Shown: one piece after another, positions 1 to 11,051 of the stretch
Layout: every line of letters starts with the position of its first letter
Position numbering within the stretch: position 1 is the stretch's first letter
Source: Galeruca laticollis
Lineage: Eukaryota > Arthropoda > Insecta > Coleoptera > Chrysomelidae
DNA length: 64,000 nucleotides
Assembly (NCBI GenBank): GCA_963921935.1
Contig: OY998178.1
Span: 197,626,862 to 197,690,861 of the forward strand
Direction: 5' to 3'
Position numbers and translations under genes: made by a program
The notes under the pieces: model-generated
Database searches by the model: none
Told to the model about the DNA's origin: nothing
The model's input: only the letters and a program-made list of their open reading frames with translations

Positions 1-690
1 ATGAGCATGCTGCTTCACGATACTGCAGCAACATGGTGGCAGGGAATCAAGTCATCGGTAAACACGTTCGACGAAGCTTTGGACTGCTTAAGACATGCTT
101 ACGGTTATCTGAAGCCAGCATATCAAATAAATCGAGAACTATTTTCGCGCGAACAAGGCAACGAAAAATCTGACATTTTCATTAGTAAGGCGCTCGCGCT
201 GTTGTCACGTTTATCAGGAAATTCCGCAAATTCCGAACATGTACAATTAGATTTAGTTTACGGTTTATTAAACGCTGACATTAGAGAAAAACTAGCTCGT
301 GATAAAATTTCGACATGCAAAGAACTAATTGAAAACGCCCGTACCATAGAACAATATCTTTCGGATACAACTCAGAGAGGTAATCAGCGGACTAGTCAAA
401 ATGCAGTTAATGTAAAATCTGAAACCGATCATTTCAATGCAAATCATGATGTAAACAATAAAAAACCAGAATTCAATGTATATTTTATAAGAATTTTGGT
501 CATATCAGAGATGAATGTCGCAAATATGCTGCGCTCAAGAATAATAGTGTTAATGACACTGTTCTACGGGATTGCGGTGTTACCAGCTCTGCCGATAATT
601 CTACGATTTTCTGCTATGGCTGTAAAACTCCAGGTTATGTAAAATCCAATTGTCCCAAATGTAAGTCGGTTGAAATTGCTCAGCGTATCT
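1..690 (+). pseudogene. gag remnant with two damaged zinc knuckles
   Basis: The open frame at 1-642 encodes the C-terminal half of a gypsy Gag capsid-like region (TWWQGI, then a helical stretch). Its last 55 residues are a frameshift artefact. In the +1 frame from about 478 the reading continues into two CCHC-type knuckles. In the first, the second cysteine is tyrosine (CIFY...GHIRDEC). In the second, the histidine is tyrosine (CYGCKTPGYVKSNC). Zinc knuckles of Gag bind the element RNA during packaging; both look impaired here. The Met at position 1 is only the window edge, and the true start probably lies upstream. Confidence 0.75.
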
Positions 691-968
691 AGCGAGTTCC
701 TTTGCACATCGCTAAACAATGTCGACGGTCAAGCCGCTGCTTCGCCTATGCGCCCACTCACTCGGGTTACCATTCAAGGTCATCATGGATTTTCATTCCT
801 CGATTCTGGTGGTCAGTCCAGCATAGCCGGAGCTATGCTTAGAGATATTTTACTAAAAGAAAATACCCCTTATACGACCAAGTCAACGATTACGAGATTG
901 GCAGATGGCAAAGCGAGCACTGTCAATGCCTTATTTTTCCAGATTAAAATTGTGTTAGAACACCAGGA
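670..968 (+). pseudogene. retropepsin-like protease fragment of the gypsy element
   Basis: The short frame contains a retroviral-type aspartic protease active site, FLDSGGQSSIAG, with the catalytic Asp at about residue 45 and the usual hydrophobic residue before DSG. In Ty3/gypsy elements this domain lies between Gag and RT and cleaves the polyprotein. The frame is cut at about 966 by the reversed non-LTR insertion. The rest of the protease-RT linker resumes after 1746. Confidence 0.7.
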
Positions 969-1745
969 ATAATAATAATAATAATAATAATAATCTTTAT
1001 TTGCATCAGTTACAGTTACAATAATTAAATATACATTCAAAAGATACAAGCACATTAAAATAAGTTGAGTAAATAAGTAGTCATTCATTTTCATCGCAAA
1101 AGAGCGTACATTCACAAAAGCAAGGCTTGTGCGTGAATGTGATAGTTCATTTATCATAAGAAGTAGTTGTATAGAATTTAAAAAGACATCATTTACAAAG
1201 ACAAACATCCTAAACATATATGGGAATATTTCAAAGAATGTAAATATGAGCTCTAACATATAGAACACAGAACACCAAACGACAACAAAAACGTAAGTAA
1301 AATCATTCAGAATATCGATAAGACAAAAAATTTTCAGGTTTTACAAATCACGATAAAATTGACAGACTATAATAAGTTTCATTTCGAGGAGAAATAAAGT
1401 TTTGCATTATATCGGCCGGAAAAGATAGGATCCAGTTCTTTATTTTTTTTTGAATAGACTTGAAGAGTTAATTTTTTTCAAATCAGACGGTAATTGATTA
1501 TATAACTTTGGAGCCAGGTATGTAAAACTTTTTTTACCTATAGCCTTTTTCATTAATGGTATTTCGGCAGCACTTTCCTTATATCTGGTTGGATAACTAT
1601 GTTGAATTGCCTCTAGAGTGGCTTTGTCTTTATATTGCTTTAGTAAAATGACTTTAACATATAGTTGGCAGATGTTAAGTACTCCAGTTTCTTGGTAGAG
1701 CTGAGTTGTAGGGTAGGTTCTGGGTTTGTGAAATAACACTTTTAA
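966..1745 (-). mobile_element. 5'-truncated jockey/CR1-type non-LTR retrotransposon fragment with (TTA)n tail
   Basis: On the minus strand an open frame (1739-1440, about 99 residues) has the look of the C-terminal tail of jockey/CR1-like ORF2 proteins: motifs such as HSYPTRYKE and YLAPKLYNQLPSDLK. About 440 bp of 3' UTR follow, ending in about nine TTA units (plus strand 969-996). Microsatellite-like 3' tails are typical of I, CR1 and L2 relatives. The fragment lies inside the protease-RT linker of the gypsy copy, so it inserted later. 5' truncation is the usual result of incomplete target-primed reverse transcription. Confidence 0.7.
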
Positions 1746-3370
1746 TATACTTTTTTGGACTATCCGCTTACTCTAATTGCCGTCCCTGAACATGATCAAA
1801 GTAGAACCCCATTAGGCTTTTGCTCCTGAACCGACTGGAACTATTGCTCCTAGCTTTAATACCATCCATCTAGCCCGAATCGAATTGAGAGAAAATGAAG
1901 GTGTCAAACTCCCGCCGTGAGACAAATCCCTCTTGAATAAGCTTCTCGATCAAAACCTTGATGTATTTTGCCCCAATGAAGAGCCGACCCCTTTTGCTCA
2001 ACACAGTATAGTTCTGACTGACAGTAATCCCATATCAGTTGCTCCGTATCGCATGTCAGCAGTCAAAAAACACAAATTGAAGCAAGAGATTGACAAACTC
2101 CTTGAGGACGGCACAATCGAAGAATGCGAGTCGCCTTACTCCGCGCAGGTCGTCTTAGTACCCAAAAAAGATAACAGTGTCAGACTGACAGTCGATTACC
2201 GCAAGCTAAACGCGATTACCCGAGCAGACAAATACCCTCTTCCCAGAATGGATGATTTGCTGTACGCCACTAAGGAAACAAAATTCATGTCAACCCTGGA
2301 TTTAAAATCAGGTTATCACCAAATCTCGGTACACCCCGATGACAGAGACAAGACAGCGTTTATATGTCCCTTTGGTACCTTTAGGTACACTCGTATGCCT
2401 TTTGGTATGAGGAACAGCCCGCCACGTTTCAGCGTCTCATTGATAAATTTCGTGTGGGATTGCCAGATGTCTATCTTTTGGCCTATCTAGAGGACCTAAT
2501 AGTTATCTCCCCCTCATTTCAAACCCACTTGCAAGATATCGCGCTGGTTTTCGCTCGTCTAAATATCTTCAAATTACACTCAAATCGTGCCAAGTGCACC
2601 TTCAGTTGCGACTCGGTCCTTTACCTCGGCCACATTATCACTCCGTCTGGAATCAAACAGGATCCTAATAAAGTTTCATCTATCATGAATAGACCGGCCC
2701 CCAAGAACGTCAAGCAACTGACCTCATTTTTTCAAACTTGCTCATGGTTAAGACGATTCATTGAAAATTTTGCCGAAATAAGTAAGCCTCTGTCCAACCT
2801 TCTCAAAAAGAACGCTAGATGGAGCTGGGGGCATGCCCAATCTCAGGTCGTGGACCGGCTAAAGGCCCTTTTGTGTTCAAGTCCCGTCCTTCGACAGGTC
2901 GACCCTGGTCTTCCCTTTCTTCTTCGTACTGACGCGAGCTCGTATGTGCTCGGAGCATGTTTGCTTCAGGGGGAGTATCCCGGGGAAAGGCCTATTGAGT
3001 ATGCGAGTCGACTACTCACTCGTTCAGAACGAAATTATTGCACTACTGGGTTAGAAGCATTAGCGGTTGTCTGGGCATTAAACAAGGTCCGTGGTTATAT
3101 TGAAGGATATCCAATAGTGGTTCGAAGTGACCACCAGTCCCTACAATACTTGATGTCACTAAAGTCACCCTCAGGTCGTTTAGCTCTATGGGCCAAGCGT
3201 ATGACCTTCGAATCGACTATACTCCCGGCAAGCTGAAGGTCGTTGCTGACATGCTGTCACGTCCCCCTATCGAAGAGTTGGAAACCCAATATGTTCAAGT
3301 GGACTTACCAAGAGAATCCACAAGTGAAACAAGAAAACAACAACTAGCCGATCCTGTCATTTGAAAATCA
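1746..3370 (+). pseudogene. gypsy reverse transcriptase and RNase H, frameshifted
   Basis: The RT starts in the linker after the insertion and is open from 1933. LVPKKDNSVRLTVDYRKLN, FMSTLDLKSGYHQI and RMPFGMRNSP are the fingers/palm motifs. A frameshift at about 2430-2460 moves the rest into the frame open to 3236. The catalytic YxDD box reads YLEDL (about 2484-2498), an Asp-to-Glu change at the first catalytic aspartate. RNase H follows with LLRTDASSYVLGA, LEALAVVWAL and SDHQSLQYL. A second shift near 3220 moves the RNase H tail (YTPGKLKVVADMLSRPP) into another frame. Replication function is lost. Confidence 0.9.
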
Positions 3371-3469
3371 TGACCACAACCATAACGACTACAAACGCTG
3401 GTCCGAGCGCGGTTACCTCATGATTTAAGGTGTCCTATTTAGGTATACCCCATACATGGATTCCGAAGA

Positions 3470-4690
3470 AGCACAGCAAGTGGTTCCCAAATCTCAAATT
3501 ACGAAGATTCTGGCTGAGTACCATGACTCTGCTCTAGCTGGACACTATGGAGTAGACAGAACCTACCATAGGATAGCCAGTCGGTACTACTGAGTTGGTA
3601 TGCGCAAGGCAGTAGCAGACTACATTGCTAAATCCGTAGATTGTCAGCGATGCAAAGCGACGAACCTAAAACCGGCCGGTCTTCTCCAAACCCCGGCCCA
3701 AGCCCAACGCTTTGAAATTCTCGCGATCGATTTGTTCGGACCACTTCCGGAAACCCCTGACGGATATAAGTGGATTTTTGTGATAGAAGATACTTCAAGT
3801 CGATGGGTGGAAATATTTCCTCTTAAAACCGCCACCGCCGAGAACTGTGCACGATATTTAGTTGATGAGGTTATCCTCCGCTTTGGCCTACCTCGGCGAG
3901 TCATCAGCGACAATGCTCCTCAATTTGTTAGCTGCGTAATGCAACAAGTTGCCCATTGCCTTGGTTTCAAACAATCGCCCATTCCCGTGTATTAGCCCGC
4001 CGCAAATACAGTAGAACGTAAAAATCGCGATCTGAAACCACAGTTAGCCATTTTGACTGGTGCTGACCACACCTCATGGAAAGACAATATCCCCGCGGTT
4101 AGATTCGCTTGAACTCTGTTCGGTCCCAGTCTACCGGATATAGCGCCGCATATCTCACCTTTGGACGCGAGTTACGCACCTCGGACGATGTACGAAGAGA
4201 CTTCCGTGCCATCGTAGTTAACGATAATTTCATCCCGGAGATAATCCCCTACTTAAAAACTCTCAGTGAGACACTACCAAGCACAGGAAAACTGTGAGGT
4301 ACAGCAAGACAGACATAAAGTGGTCGCCGACAAATCACGACGCGACTCCCCAACTCTTAAAGTGAATTACAAAGTTCTCGTGGACGTCCATGCCTTAAGC
4401 AAGTCTGGAAGCTCTTTCACTTCGAAGTTCGCCCCCCGAAGATACGGACCCTATGTCGTCACCAAGATGGTTACCCCTACCACCTATGAAATAGCATCCC
4501 TACTGGACCCCGATACTCCCTTAGGGACGTACCACGTATCAGCGCTGACCCCGTATCACGACATCAACACGGCCGACAGTCCAGTTCCAGTGTTGCCGTT
4601 ACGACGACGAGGTCGACCTGCCAAAGTTACCCCGACTGTTCCCGCTGAGTCCGACCCTACAGAGAAAGTTGTCGAACCTGAAGATTAGGA
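3470..4690 (+). pseudogene. gypsy integrase with GPY/F C-terminus, stop-interrupted
   Basis: An HHCC zinc-binding region (HDSALAGHYGVDRTYH to CQRCKA) comes first, with a stop at about 3592. The DDE core keeps all three acidic positions: LAIDLFGPLP, ISDNAPQF and NTVERKNRDLK, with a stop near 3993 between the second Asp and the Glu. The C-terminal domain (4266-4688) has RRYGPYVVTKM, the GPY/F module of many Ty3/gypsy integrases, and a proline- and charge-rich tail. Integrase joins element cDNA to host DNA. At least three breaks (about 3592, 3993 and 4110) disable it. Confidence 0.88.
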
Positions 4691-4850
4691 AGTGGATGTG
4701 GCTACTACTCCCCAAGCCGATTCCGAAAGTGATCATACCTCAGACGACCCGACAGAGAGCGCGTTACGCAGACGACCAGTGAAGAAACCTACGTGTTCTT
4801 GTTGTCACTAGCCTACCTCTTGCTCCCACTCAAGGGACTTCTCGTGGAAC

Positions 4851-5137
4851 AAAGGGCGAGGTTGTAATGCGCATACATATATGAAGGCCAAGAAAAAGAA
4901 GAAGAACAGTGAAAGAAATGACTTTTGATATACCACCACTTAACCTATGTTCTATAATATACGATGGGAACCACGTTGTTACTATACACTTTTGGAGCAC
5001 TTCTTTGTTTAATTGTGGGCATCTTATTACTAATTAATCAGAATAATTCCATATTAGTGAACCCCCTACAATGTAGATTTCACTCAAGCATCAAAAAAAC
5101 GAAAGTCTGAAATAAGAAATCGTTATTAATTTGCAGA
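4851..5137 (+). repeat. polypurine tract and partial 3' LTR of the first gypsy copy
   Basis: After the pol end, a purine-rich run (aaagggcgagg) is followed at once by tgtaatgcgc, the expected PPT-to-LTR junction (LTRs usually begin TG). The LTR-like sequence runs to about 5130, where similarity to a non-LTR RT begins, so it is truncated or short. The partner 5' LTR lies outside the window, so this cannot be confirmed by comparison. Confidence 0.45.
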
Positions 5138-5470
5138 ATGAGTGAATTGTCCTTTCAAAATAAATTCCTTCTTTATAAACAAATCATTCCTACAGTGCAG
5201 CGGATGCAGAACAAATGTCTTCTTATAGTACTATGCCCCTTCCAGTTTCATAGATATCCTCGCAAAGCATGTCTCTATAATAGGGCAAATATTCCAATTA
5301 TCACGGATCTTAAAAAAACTAGGTCTATTAGTATAGAGATTGTTTGCCAGTGCGGATGCTAAACAAGCGTCTTCGTATGGTACTGTGTTCCTTGAAGTTC
5401 CATAGATATCCTCCTATCGCGGAATTAATAAAACTCCATCCACTAGATGGCTTGGCAAGAGCAAGAAAAA
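5138..5470 (+). mobile_element. scrap of a jockey/CR1-like ORF2 C-terminus with an internal duplication
   Basis: The translated piece LSFQNKFLLYKQIIPTVQRM, then QNKCL, FHRYPRKACLYN and ANIPIITDLKKTR, follows the thumb/C-terminal pattern of jockey-like RTs (LS..NK..LYK, then NKTLR, then NIP). The segment after the Asn-Lys motif occurs twice: 5209-5270 and again, diverged, at 5360-5420 (NKRLRMVLCSLKFHRYPP). Both copies share the nucleotide core catagatatcctc. The scrap lacks catalytic motifs and is non-functional. Assignment is by pattern only. Confidence 0.4.
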
Positions 5471-5869
5471 TCTCTCCTAACTTTTATTTACCATAAACAA
5501 CGGTATCAGGGATGACGCTCATGCCCTACATCTCTGATGTGAAGCTTGGTTGCCCTCCCCACTCACATATTCCAAATCATATTAACAATAACTACTTCTG
5601 CCGTGTTGCGCTCTCGAAGCCTGAGCCACATCTATCCAATTGTGTATCCGTATTTTTCAGATACTTTTCAAGAAAAAATTGGTCGAAAACGTTCTAAATA
5701 TGTATGAGGTACAAGTTGCCATATCCAATCAACAAATTGGAGAAGTGAGGAGCCACCATTTCATCAGAGTAACGCAATTAATGGTCGGAAGCATTCATAT
5801 ATAATATTCTCGGCCCATTATATTGCATATGAAAATTGTAAATTATTGTAAATAGAGATTGGTTTTGAC
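5471..5869. other. AT-rich spacer, no gene seen
   Basis: A 61-codon open frame (5512-5697) has no recognisable motif. No terminal repeats, tandem repeats or RNA gene were found before the foldback element begins near 5870. Confidence 0.6.
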
Positions 5870-6290
5870 TACAAAAAAATAGGTAAAAAAACTTTTTAAG
5901 TTAAACGGTTTTATGTTAAACATACATTGCAATGTTTAAGATAAATGTACTAAAAACCAAAAAATAATAAAATAGATACAGTCGTGGGAATTATAAACAT
6001 ATGCATAGACTAGACTAAAATAAAACCGTGGGGCACGTCAATTGTCTACAATCGTTGATTAAAATTTTTGTTTTGTAATGTTACACTATAATTAGGCAGT
6101 TGTTCAACCGACAATTGACGTGCCCCACGGTTTTATTTTAGTCTAGTCTATGCATATGTTTATAATTCGCACGACTGTATCTATTTTATTATTTTTTGGT
6201 TTTTAGTACATTTATCTTAAACATTTAACATAAAACCGTTTAACTTAAAAAGTTTTTTTACCTATTTTTATTTTTTGGTTTTTAGTTTTT
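5870..6290. repeat. foldback (long inverted-repeat) element
   Basis: The arm 5881-6045 and the arm at about 6109-6265 are near-perfect reverse complements of about 160 bp, separated by a 63-bp loop. Shared landmarks, reading inward, are the aggtaaaaaaactttttaag side at the outer edges, actaaaaaccaaaaaataa in the middle and accgtggggcacgtcaattg beside the loop. The left arm has a short extra piece (catacattgca, near 5920) absent from the right. There is no coding sequence. The structure suits a non-autonomous foldback or MITE-type element. The outer end ttttggtttttag is repeated once more at about 6271-6285. Confidence 0.8.
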
Positions 6291-6374
6291 ATTTCGCATT
6301 ATGTTTAATTCATTTAGTGCTTCATTATTGCAAGGTTTCTTGCCCGTTAGTTCATTGCAGTCCAACTCTTTGGT

Positions 6375-6765
6375 AGCGGCGGCCATCTTAGATTTCAATT
6401 TTGCATAGTAAATTGTATTCTACTTGTTGAGACCTTTCATTTGATACCCATGTTGATGGGATTGATAAAACCTACGTTATCCGCCATTTTGTAGAGGCCG
6501 TTATCTTGGATTTAAATTTTTTATAGTATATTGTATTCTGCTTGGTAAGCCCTTTCATTTGATACCCATGTTGATGGGATTGATAAAACCTACGTTATCC
6601 GCCATTTTGTAGCGGCCGCCATCTTGGATTTCAATTTTTTATAGTATATTGTATTCTGCTTGTTGAGCCCTTTCATTTGATACCCATATTGATGGGATTA
6701 ATAAAACATAAATTATCCGCCATTTTGTAGCGGCGGCCATCTTGAATTTATAATGATAATGAATA
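6375..6765. repeat. 118-bp minisatellite, about three and a half copies
   Basis: The core ttgatacccatgttgatggg starts at 6441, 6559 and 6677, exactly 118 bp apart. Each unit also contains ccgccattttgtagcgg(c/g)g, gccatcttg(g)att and tagtatattgtattctgctt. The last unit is truncated after the gccatcttg motif near 6745. Units are highly similar, with a few substitutions. No coding potential. Confidence 0.85.
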
Positions 6766-6940
6766 AACATAATTGTATTGTCACCAAAATCCAAAGTGTA
6801 TACAAAATTTCAGATTAATCGGTTGACAGGAAGAGGGTGAAATTTGAATTACTAAATTTGATCCAAGAATAAATAAAACAAACGGGGTGAGCTAAATAAA
6901 ACCGTTTAATAAATACCTTATTTCGAAGCATCCACTAGAA

Positions 6941-9784
6941 CTGGGGTTCTCAAACTGTGGGTCGCGACTCCCAGGGGGGTCGCGTGATGTGTCCAGGGGG
7001 GTCGCGGGATAAGGATGAAAAAAACAAATCAATCATAGCTGCAGTTTTTATTAATAACAAAATTTATAGGCTACACAAATTTGTAATACACATACAAGTT
7101 GAAAAAGGCCTAATACTATTTAATGGGAAACATGAGCTTGTTTGGAATTAACCAATTTTTTTATGTCCGGATTGAGTTTTGTTATACACAAAAGAATGTA
7201 ATTTTCCAGGGTCAATCGATTTCTTGATTTTGTTTTGATATTCACCATTATGGAGAAACCTTGTTCACAGTTATAAGACGTAGAAAATGGCATCAGTATG
7301 TAATGCTTTTGTGGACAGTTCTGGGTATTCATTTTTAATACCGATCCAAAATGTGTCGATACAAGCACTGTTAAAAGTGAGTTTTGCTGACTGATCACTT
7401 GAAATTTGGATCAGTTGATCCTGTTGACGAGCAGTTAGCTCAGCTTTTGTTACGACTTGATCACTGAACGGATTGACTACCCACAAAACCCCACTCGTAT
7501 CCTTATTTGGAATGTAATCTGTCAGCTGCTCAATCAAACCTTCGAGATGAGAAGATACTAGTAAGGAGAGAGATGAAGTGTCAGGGGATGTAGCGTTAAT
7601 ACTTGACAGATACTCTATAAACTCTTGAATTAGTGTAAAATTTTCAAAATCTTCTTTCTCAACTCTTGCGTTCCAAACACTGAGTTTTTTTACAAATGCA
7701 TTTACTCTGTCTTGAGCATATAGCATATTTTTGTCTGGTCCTTGTAGGGATAAGTTCAAAATATTAAGGTGAGAGAAGATGTCAGCCAAATAAGCAAGCT
7801 TAACTAACCACTTTTCATCACTGAAAAAAGTGGAAAGTTCGGGTTTACTATCAACCAAAAATAACAACATTTCTGACTTTAATCCAAACAGCCTGCTTAA
7901 TACATTACCACGGGATAGCCACCGTACTTCAGTGTGAAATAAAAGATGTTTATGCAAGGCTCCTACCTCTTCACACAAGTTATTAAACAACCTACTTTGC
8001 AGCGGGCGACTTTTGATGTAGTTCACTATCTTGACAGCTTCATTTAACACTTGCCGTAATTCATCTGGCATTTTCTTAGCTGCCAAAGCTTGCCTATGTA
8101 AAATCAGTGGACCCAGCTTTCATTCGCTATAAATGATTTCAACCTGGCAATGAAGCCACTCTTCTTTCCCGTAAGGGCCATTGCTCCATCACTACAAATT
8201 GACACACATTTCTTCCAATCCAATTCAAAAGGTTCAATTGCTTCGACAAACACCTTATAAAGACTTTCACCTGTTGTATTGTTCGGCAGGGGCTTACAAA
8301 ACAAAATATTTTCATGAATAGCATCACCGTAATCGTACCGGATGAAGCATAAAAACTGAGCACAGTTGGCAACATCTGTTGACTCATCCAACTGAATTGC
8401 AAAAAAAGTACTGTCTTTTATTTGCTTCTTTAGCTGGTTCTGAACATCTTCAGCCATGTCACATATTCTTCTTGAAATAGTATCATTTGATAACGGGATT
8501 TTTTTCAATTTTTCAGCATCTTGAGGACTGATTATATTTGAAACCATATCAATTGCAGCATGAATAATTAATTCCTCAGCAATTGTATGGGGTTTCCCTT
8601 TTTTAGCAATCTTGAGTGCTACCTCGTATGAAGCTTTAAGAGCGTTTTTATTAACATTAGCAAGATCTGTAATGTTTATCTGTTGACTTCGAAGGGATAA
8701 CAGTTTTCTTTGGAAAAATTCCACTGGTTTGTCTTTCAAAGCAAAATGTTTAGTTTCAAGATGGCGTTTCATTTTCGAAGGCTTCATGCTTTCAGCTGAC
8801 AACACTTCACTACACACCACACATTGAGGTTTGTTTGCCAGTTCAGTGAAACCGAATTGTATGTACGACTGGTCATATTTGCGGAATTTTGTATTTCCGC
8901 GCTCACTAGCACTAGCATCACTACTTGACGACGGTCTTTTCAAAAACGTATCCATTGCTACTTTTTCCAACTGTATTTGCTCGCAATACTACTCACAAAG
9001 TACACACAGTGTTGAGTGATCGACTCAAGAAGCCAGACTGTCGTGTCGTCTGCCGGGCACCGGCTGGCAGAGTGCGCGCGCGCAGACAGCTGTGACTGCA
9101 GTCTATTCTAGGCCCCATGAGTCATCATTGCTTTGTCCTTGTTCGTGCCCCGAAGTGAGTTATCCCACTTTCTCTTATGCCCAAAATTGGTGTGCGGAAA
9201 GTTACTGCAATCCTCTGTCGTGTAATTTGACATTATTTGAAGTTTGTGTTTTCTCCATATGGTCATATAGTTTTGTTAATCGTTTATGTGAATTGTTGTA
9301 AATTGTTGGAGTTGGACATTCAAAAATACAATTTTTGTCAGTGTATAAATAATAAATAATTACAGAATAAATAAAGATTATAAATAAAAAATGAACAGAG
9401 TTTATTTTTATTTTAATTAGCATTCAATTAAGTTGAATTGCAACAAGACTACATTTTTATTGAAAATGTTAGTCATAGCAGAATTAAAAGCATCTGACAG
9501 TTTCCTCGGTAAACAATTGCAGAAAACCACTGCTCATTAATTTTACCTTAAACTGCTCGGCAGAGAGTTGCAGTAATTTTCTGCACATTAATTTTCAGCA
9601 TTATTATAAAACAATTCAAGTGACAACAATTTGTATTTATTTTTACTAGTTAATAGTATTTTTATGGATAAAACTTAGCCAATAGGGTTTTTTTTCATTT
9701 TTGTTTATATTTAAAAATAGGGGGGTCGCCGAAATACTAGGTCTAAAAAGGAGGTCGCAGTGTCAAAAAGTTTAAGAACCCCTG
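6941..9784 (-). mobile_element. hAT DNA transposon (ZBED/Buster-like), full length with TSD
   Basis: The ends read ctggggttctcaaact (6941-6956) and, in reverse complement, caggggttcttaaact (9784-9769): imperfect hAT-type inverted repeats of about 16 bp. They are flanked by an exact 8-bp target duplication, cactagaa (6933-6940 and 9785-9792), the length expected of hAT. The minus-strand transposase gene occupies 7120-8970. About 0.8 kb of terminal sequence without a gene lies between its start and the right end. The element is complete in outline but its gene has two frameshifts, so it is immobile on its own. Confidence 0.93.
7120..8970 (-). pseudogene. hAT transposase, BED zinc finger type (ZBED5/SCAND3-like)
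   Basis: The first segment (8970-8104, 288 residues) has a BED-type finger (CVVCSEVL to HLETKH, about residues 50-75), then the start of the RNase H-like core with FFAIQLDESTDV and ICSDGAMALTGKKSGF. A +1 shift at about 8105 leads into 8086-7271, with EVRWLSRGNVLSRLF and the C-terminal core. A further shift near 7300-7390 moves the hAT dimerisation tail (STSYNCEQGFSIMVNIKTK) into the frame ending at 7120. The order and motifs match the transposases from which vertebrate ZBED5, SCAND3 and FAM200 proteins arose. The start Met is at 8970; MDTFLKRPSS five residues on is another candidate. Confidence 0.92.
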
Positions 9785-9792
9785 CACTAGAA

Positions 9793-10187
9793 TATGGATA
9801 TGGATTAAGTCAGTGGCGAAACCAACGGTGAGTAATGTGTGCGAAGCACACAGGCCCGGGAGCGGAGCTACGAATACAAATAAAAATGCAAAAAACAATA
9901 TTCTCATAAAAAATAATTGCAGTACTCCGGAAACGGGCCCACAAAACTACACAATATAGATAGTAACTGAAATAATCACATAAAACGCCATTTTGTTTTA
10001 TTAATGTTTTAAGCGGCATTTAGTTTGAAGGGCGGTGTAAGTACGTGTCTGCGATTATTGAACTTTTATGAAGGCAAAAGCGGCCGCTACTACAGGAAAA
10101 GCCACTGCCGCACGTGTTAATGTAATAATATCGGTTAGAGCTTTATTAACTGTTTAACGTACAGCACTCAAAATTGACGTAACAGTT
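9793..10187. other. unassigned spacer between the hAT element and the second gypsy leader
   Basis: A moderately GC-rich patch (9820-9870, including gcgaagcacacaggcccggg) and AT-rich sequence, with no convincing gene. It may include the tail of a 5' LTR of the following gypsy copy, but no matching 3' LTR was found beyond a motif of about 25 bp (10162-10185 against 16312-16336). Confidence 0.4.
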
Positions 10188-10211
10188 GTTTTTGGGGGCT
10201 CAAACCGGGAT

Positions 10212-11051
10212 AGTGATTATTTTTGTTGGGATTTGTCTAGCATCAGAGAAATATGGAAATAAGGAATACTTTGAAATTCTTGTTATTCATTCTCATACGT
10301 AAAGTATAGAAAAAGCTTTAAAACTATTTCAATAATGATTCGCAAAATTGGTGAATTCTTTTGAAGAAATAAGTGGAATGTTTTACGGTTGATTTTTGTG
10401 GCAATTTTTTTTATTTCCTTTCTAAATTTAATTATCGATTTTGTGTTTTATTTCAATAAACCTGGAAACCTATGTACTTATCAATCATTTAGAACTAGAA
10501 TTTGTAATGGGGTATAACATATTTGTATATTTTTAATTATTTATACGGATCGAACGAGAGTAATGAAAATGAAATTAGTTAACTGAAATATGTTTTTTAA
10601 ATATTGTAGTAAACTTAAAAAAAATATACTTGATTTTATGATTTATATCTAAATATACAGGATATTCAGGTGATAATGATTGTTTTTGAATTTTATTTTT
10701 AGTGATAGGGTATTAGGTTTACGATTATAATAGAATCGATTGGACTAATCACTAATAATTTCGTGGTAAAGATTAAGTCTGATTTCATTGTTTTATTTGC
10801 TAATTAAGAATTTCTTTTTGTTGATCTATTTTGTTTTCGTGGAACCACCAGATATTATAAATTTTCTTTTAGTAGGCAATATAAAGGTTGTCCTAATATT
10901 TGCATTCCCTATATTTGACGTAGGTATCGAGCTATATTAGTTTTTTTCCACAATATCTATTGCATTGTTAATCCCTATTATTGTAAATATCTTTTTTCTT
11001 TCTTCTCTTGCCGTTACTAAGAATTTATCCTCAATATTTAGTTAGGGAAGA
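10212..11051. other. AT-rich leader of the second gypsy copy, no gene
   Basis: About 840 bp of AT-rich sequence separate the putative leader boundary from the first gag Met. I see no open frame of note, no tandem array and no internal transposon. Confidence 0.5.

Larger units (their letters stand above)
1..5100 (+). mobile_element. Ty3/gypsy-like LTR retrotransposon, degenerate copy, 5' end outside window
   Basis: Gag, aspartic protease, reverse transcriptase, RNase H and integrase signatures follow one another on the plus strand in the usual Ty3/gypsy order. The window opens inside gag, so the 5' LTR and leader are missing. The pol region is split by a reversed non-LTR fragment (966-1745) and carries several stops and frameshifts, so no polyprotein can be made. 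A purine-rich tract (4851-4862) precedes a likely 3' LTR start at 4863. The copy is dead. The family assignment rests on domain order and on the integrase C-terminal GPY/F motif. Confidence 0.9.

Noticed and set aside
870..1268. Minus-strand 132-codon frame with a poly-Tyr run as a gene
   Set aside because: It reads the 3' UTR and (TTA)n tail of a non-LTR fragment; the Tyr run is the microsatellite.
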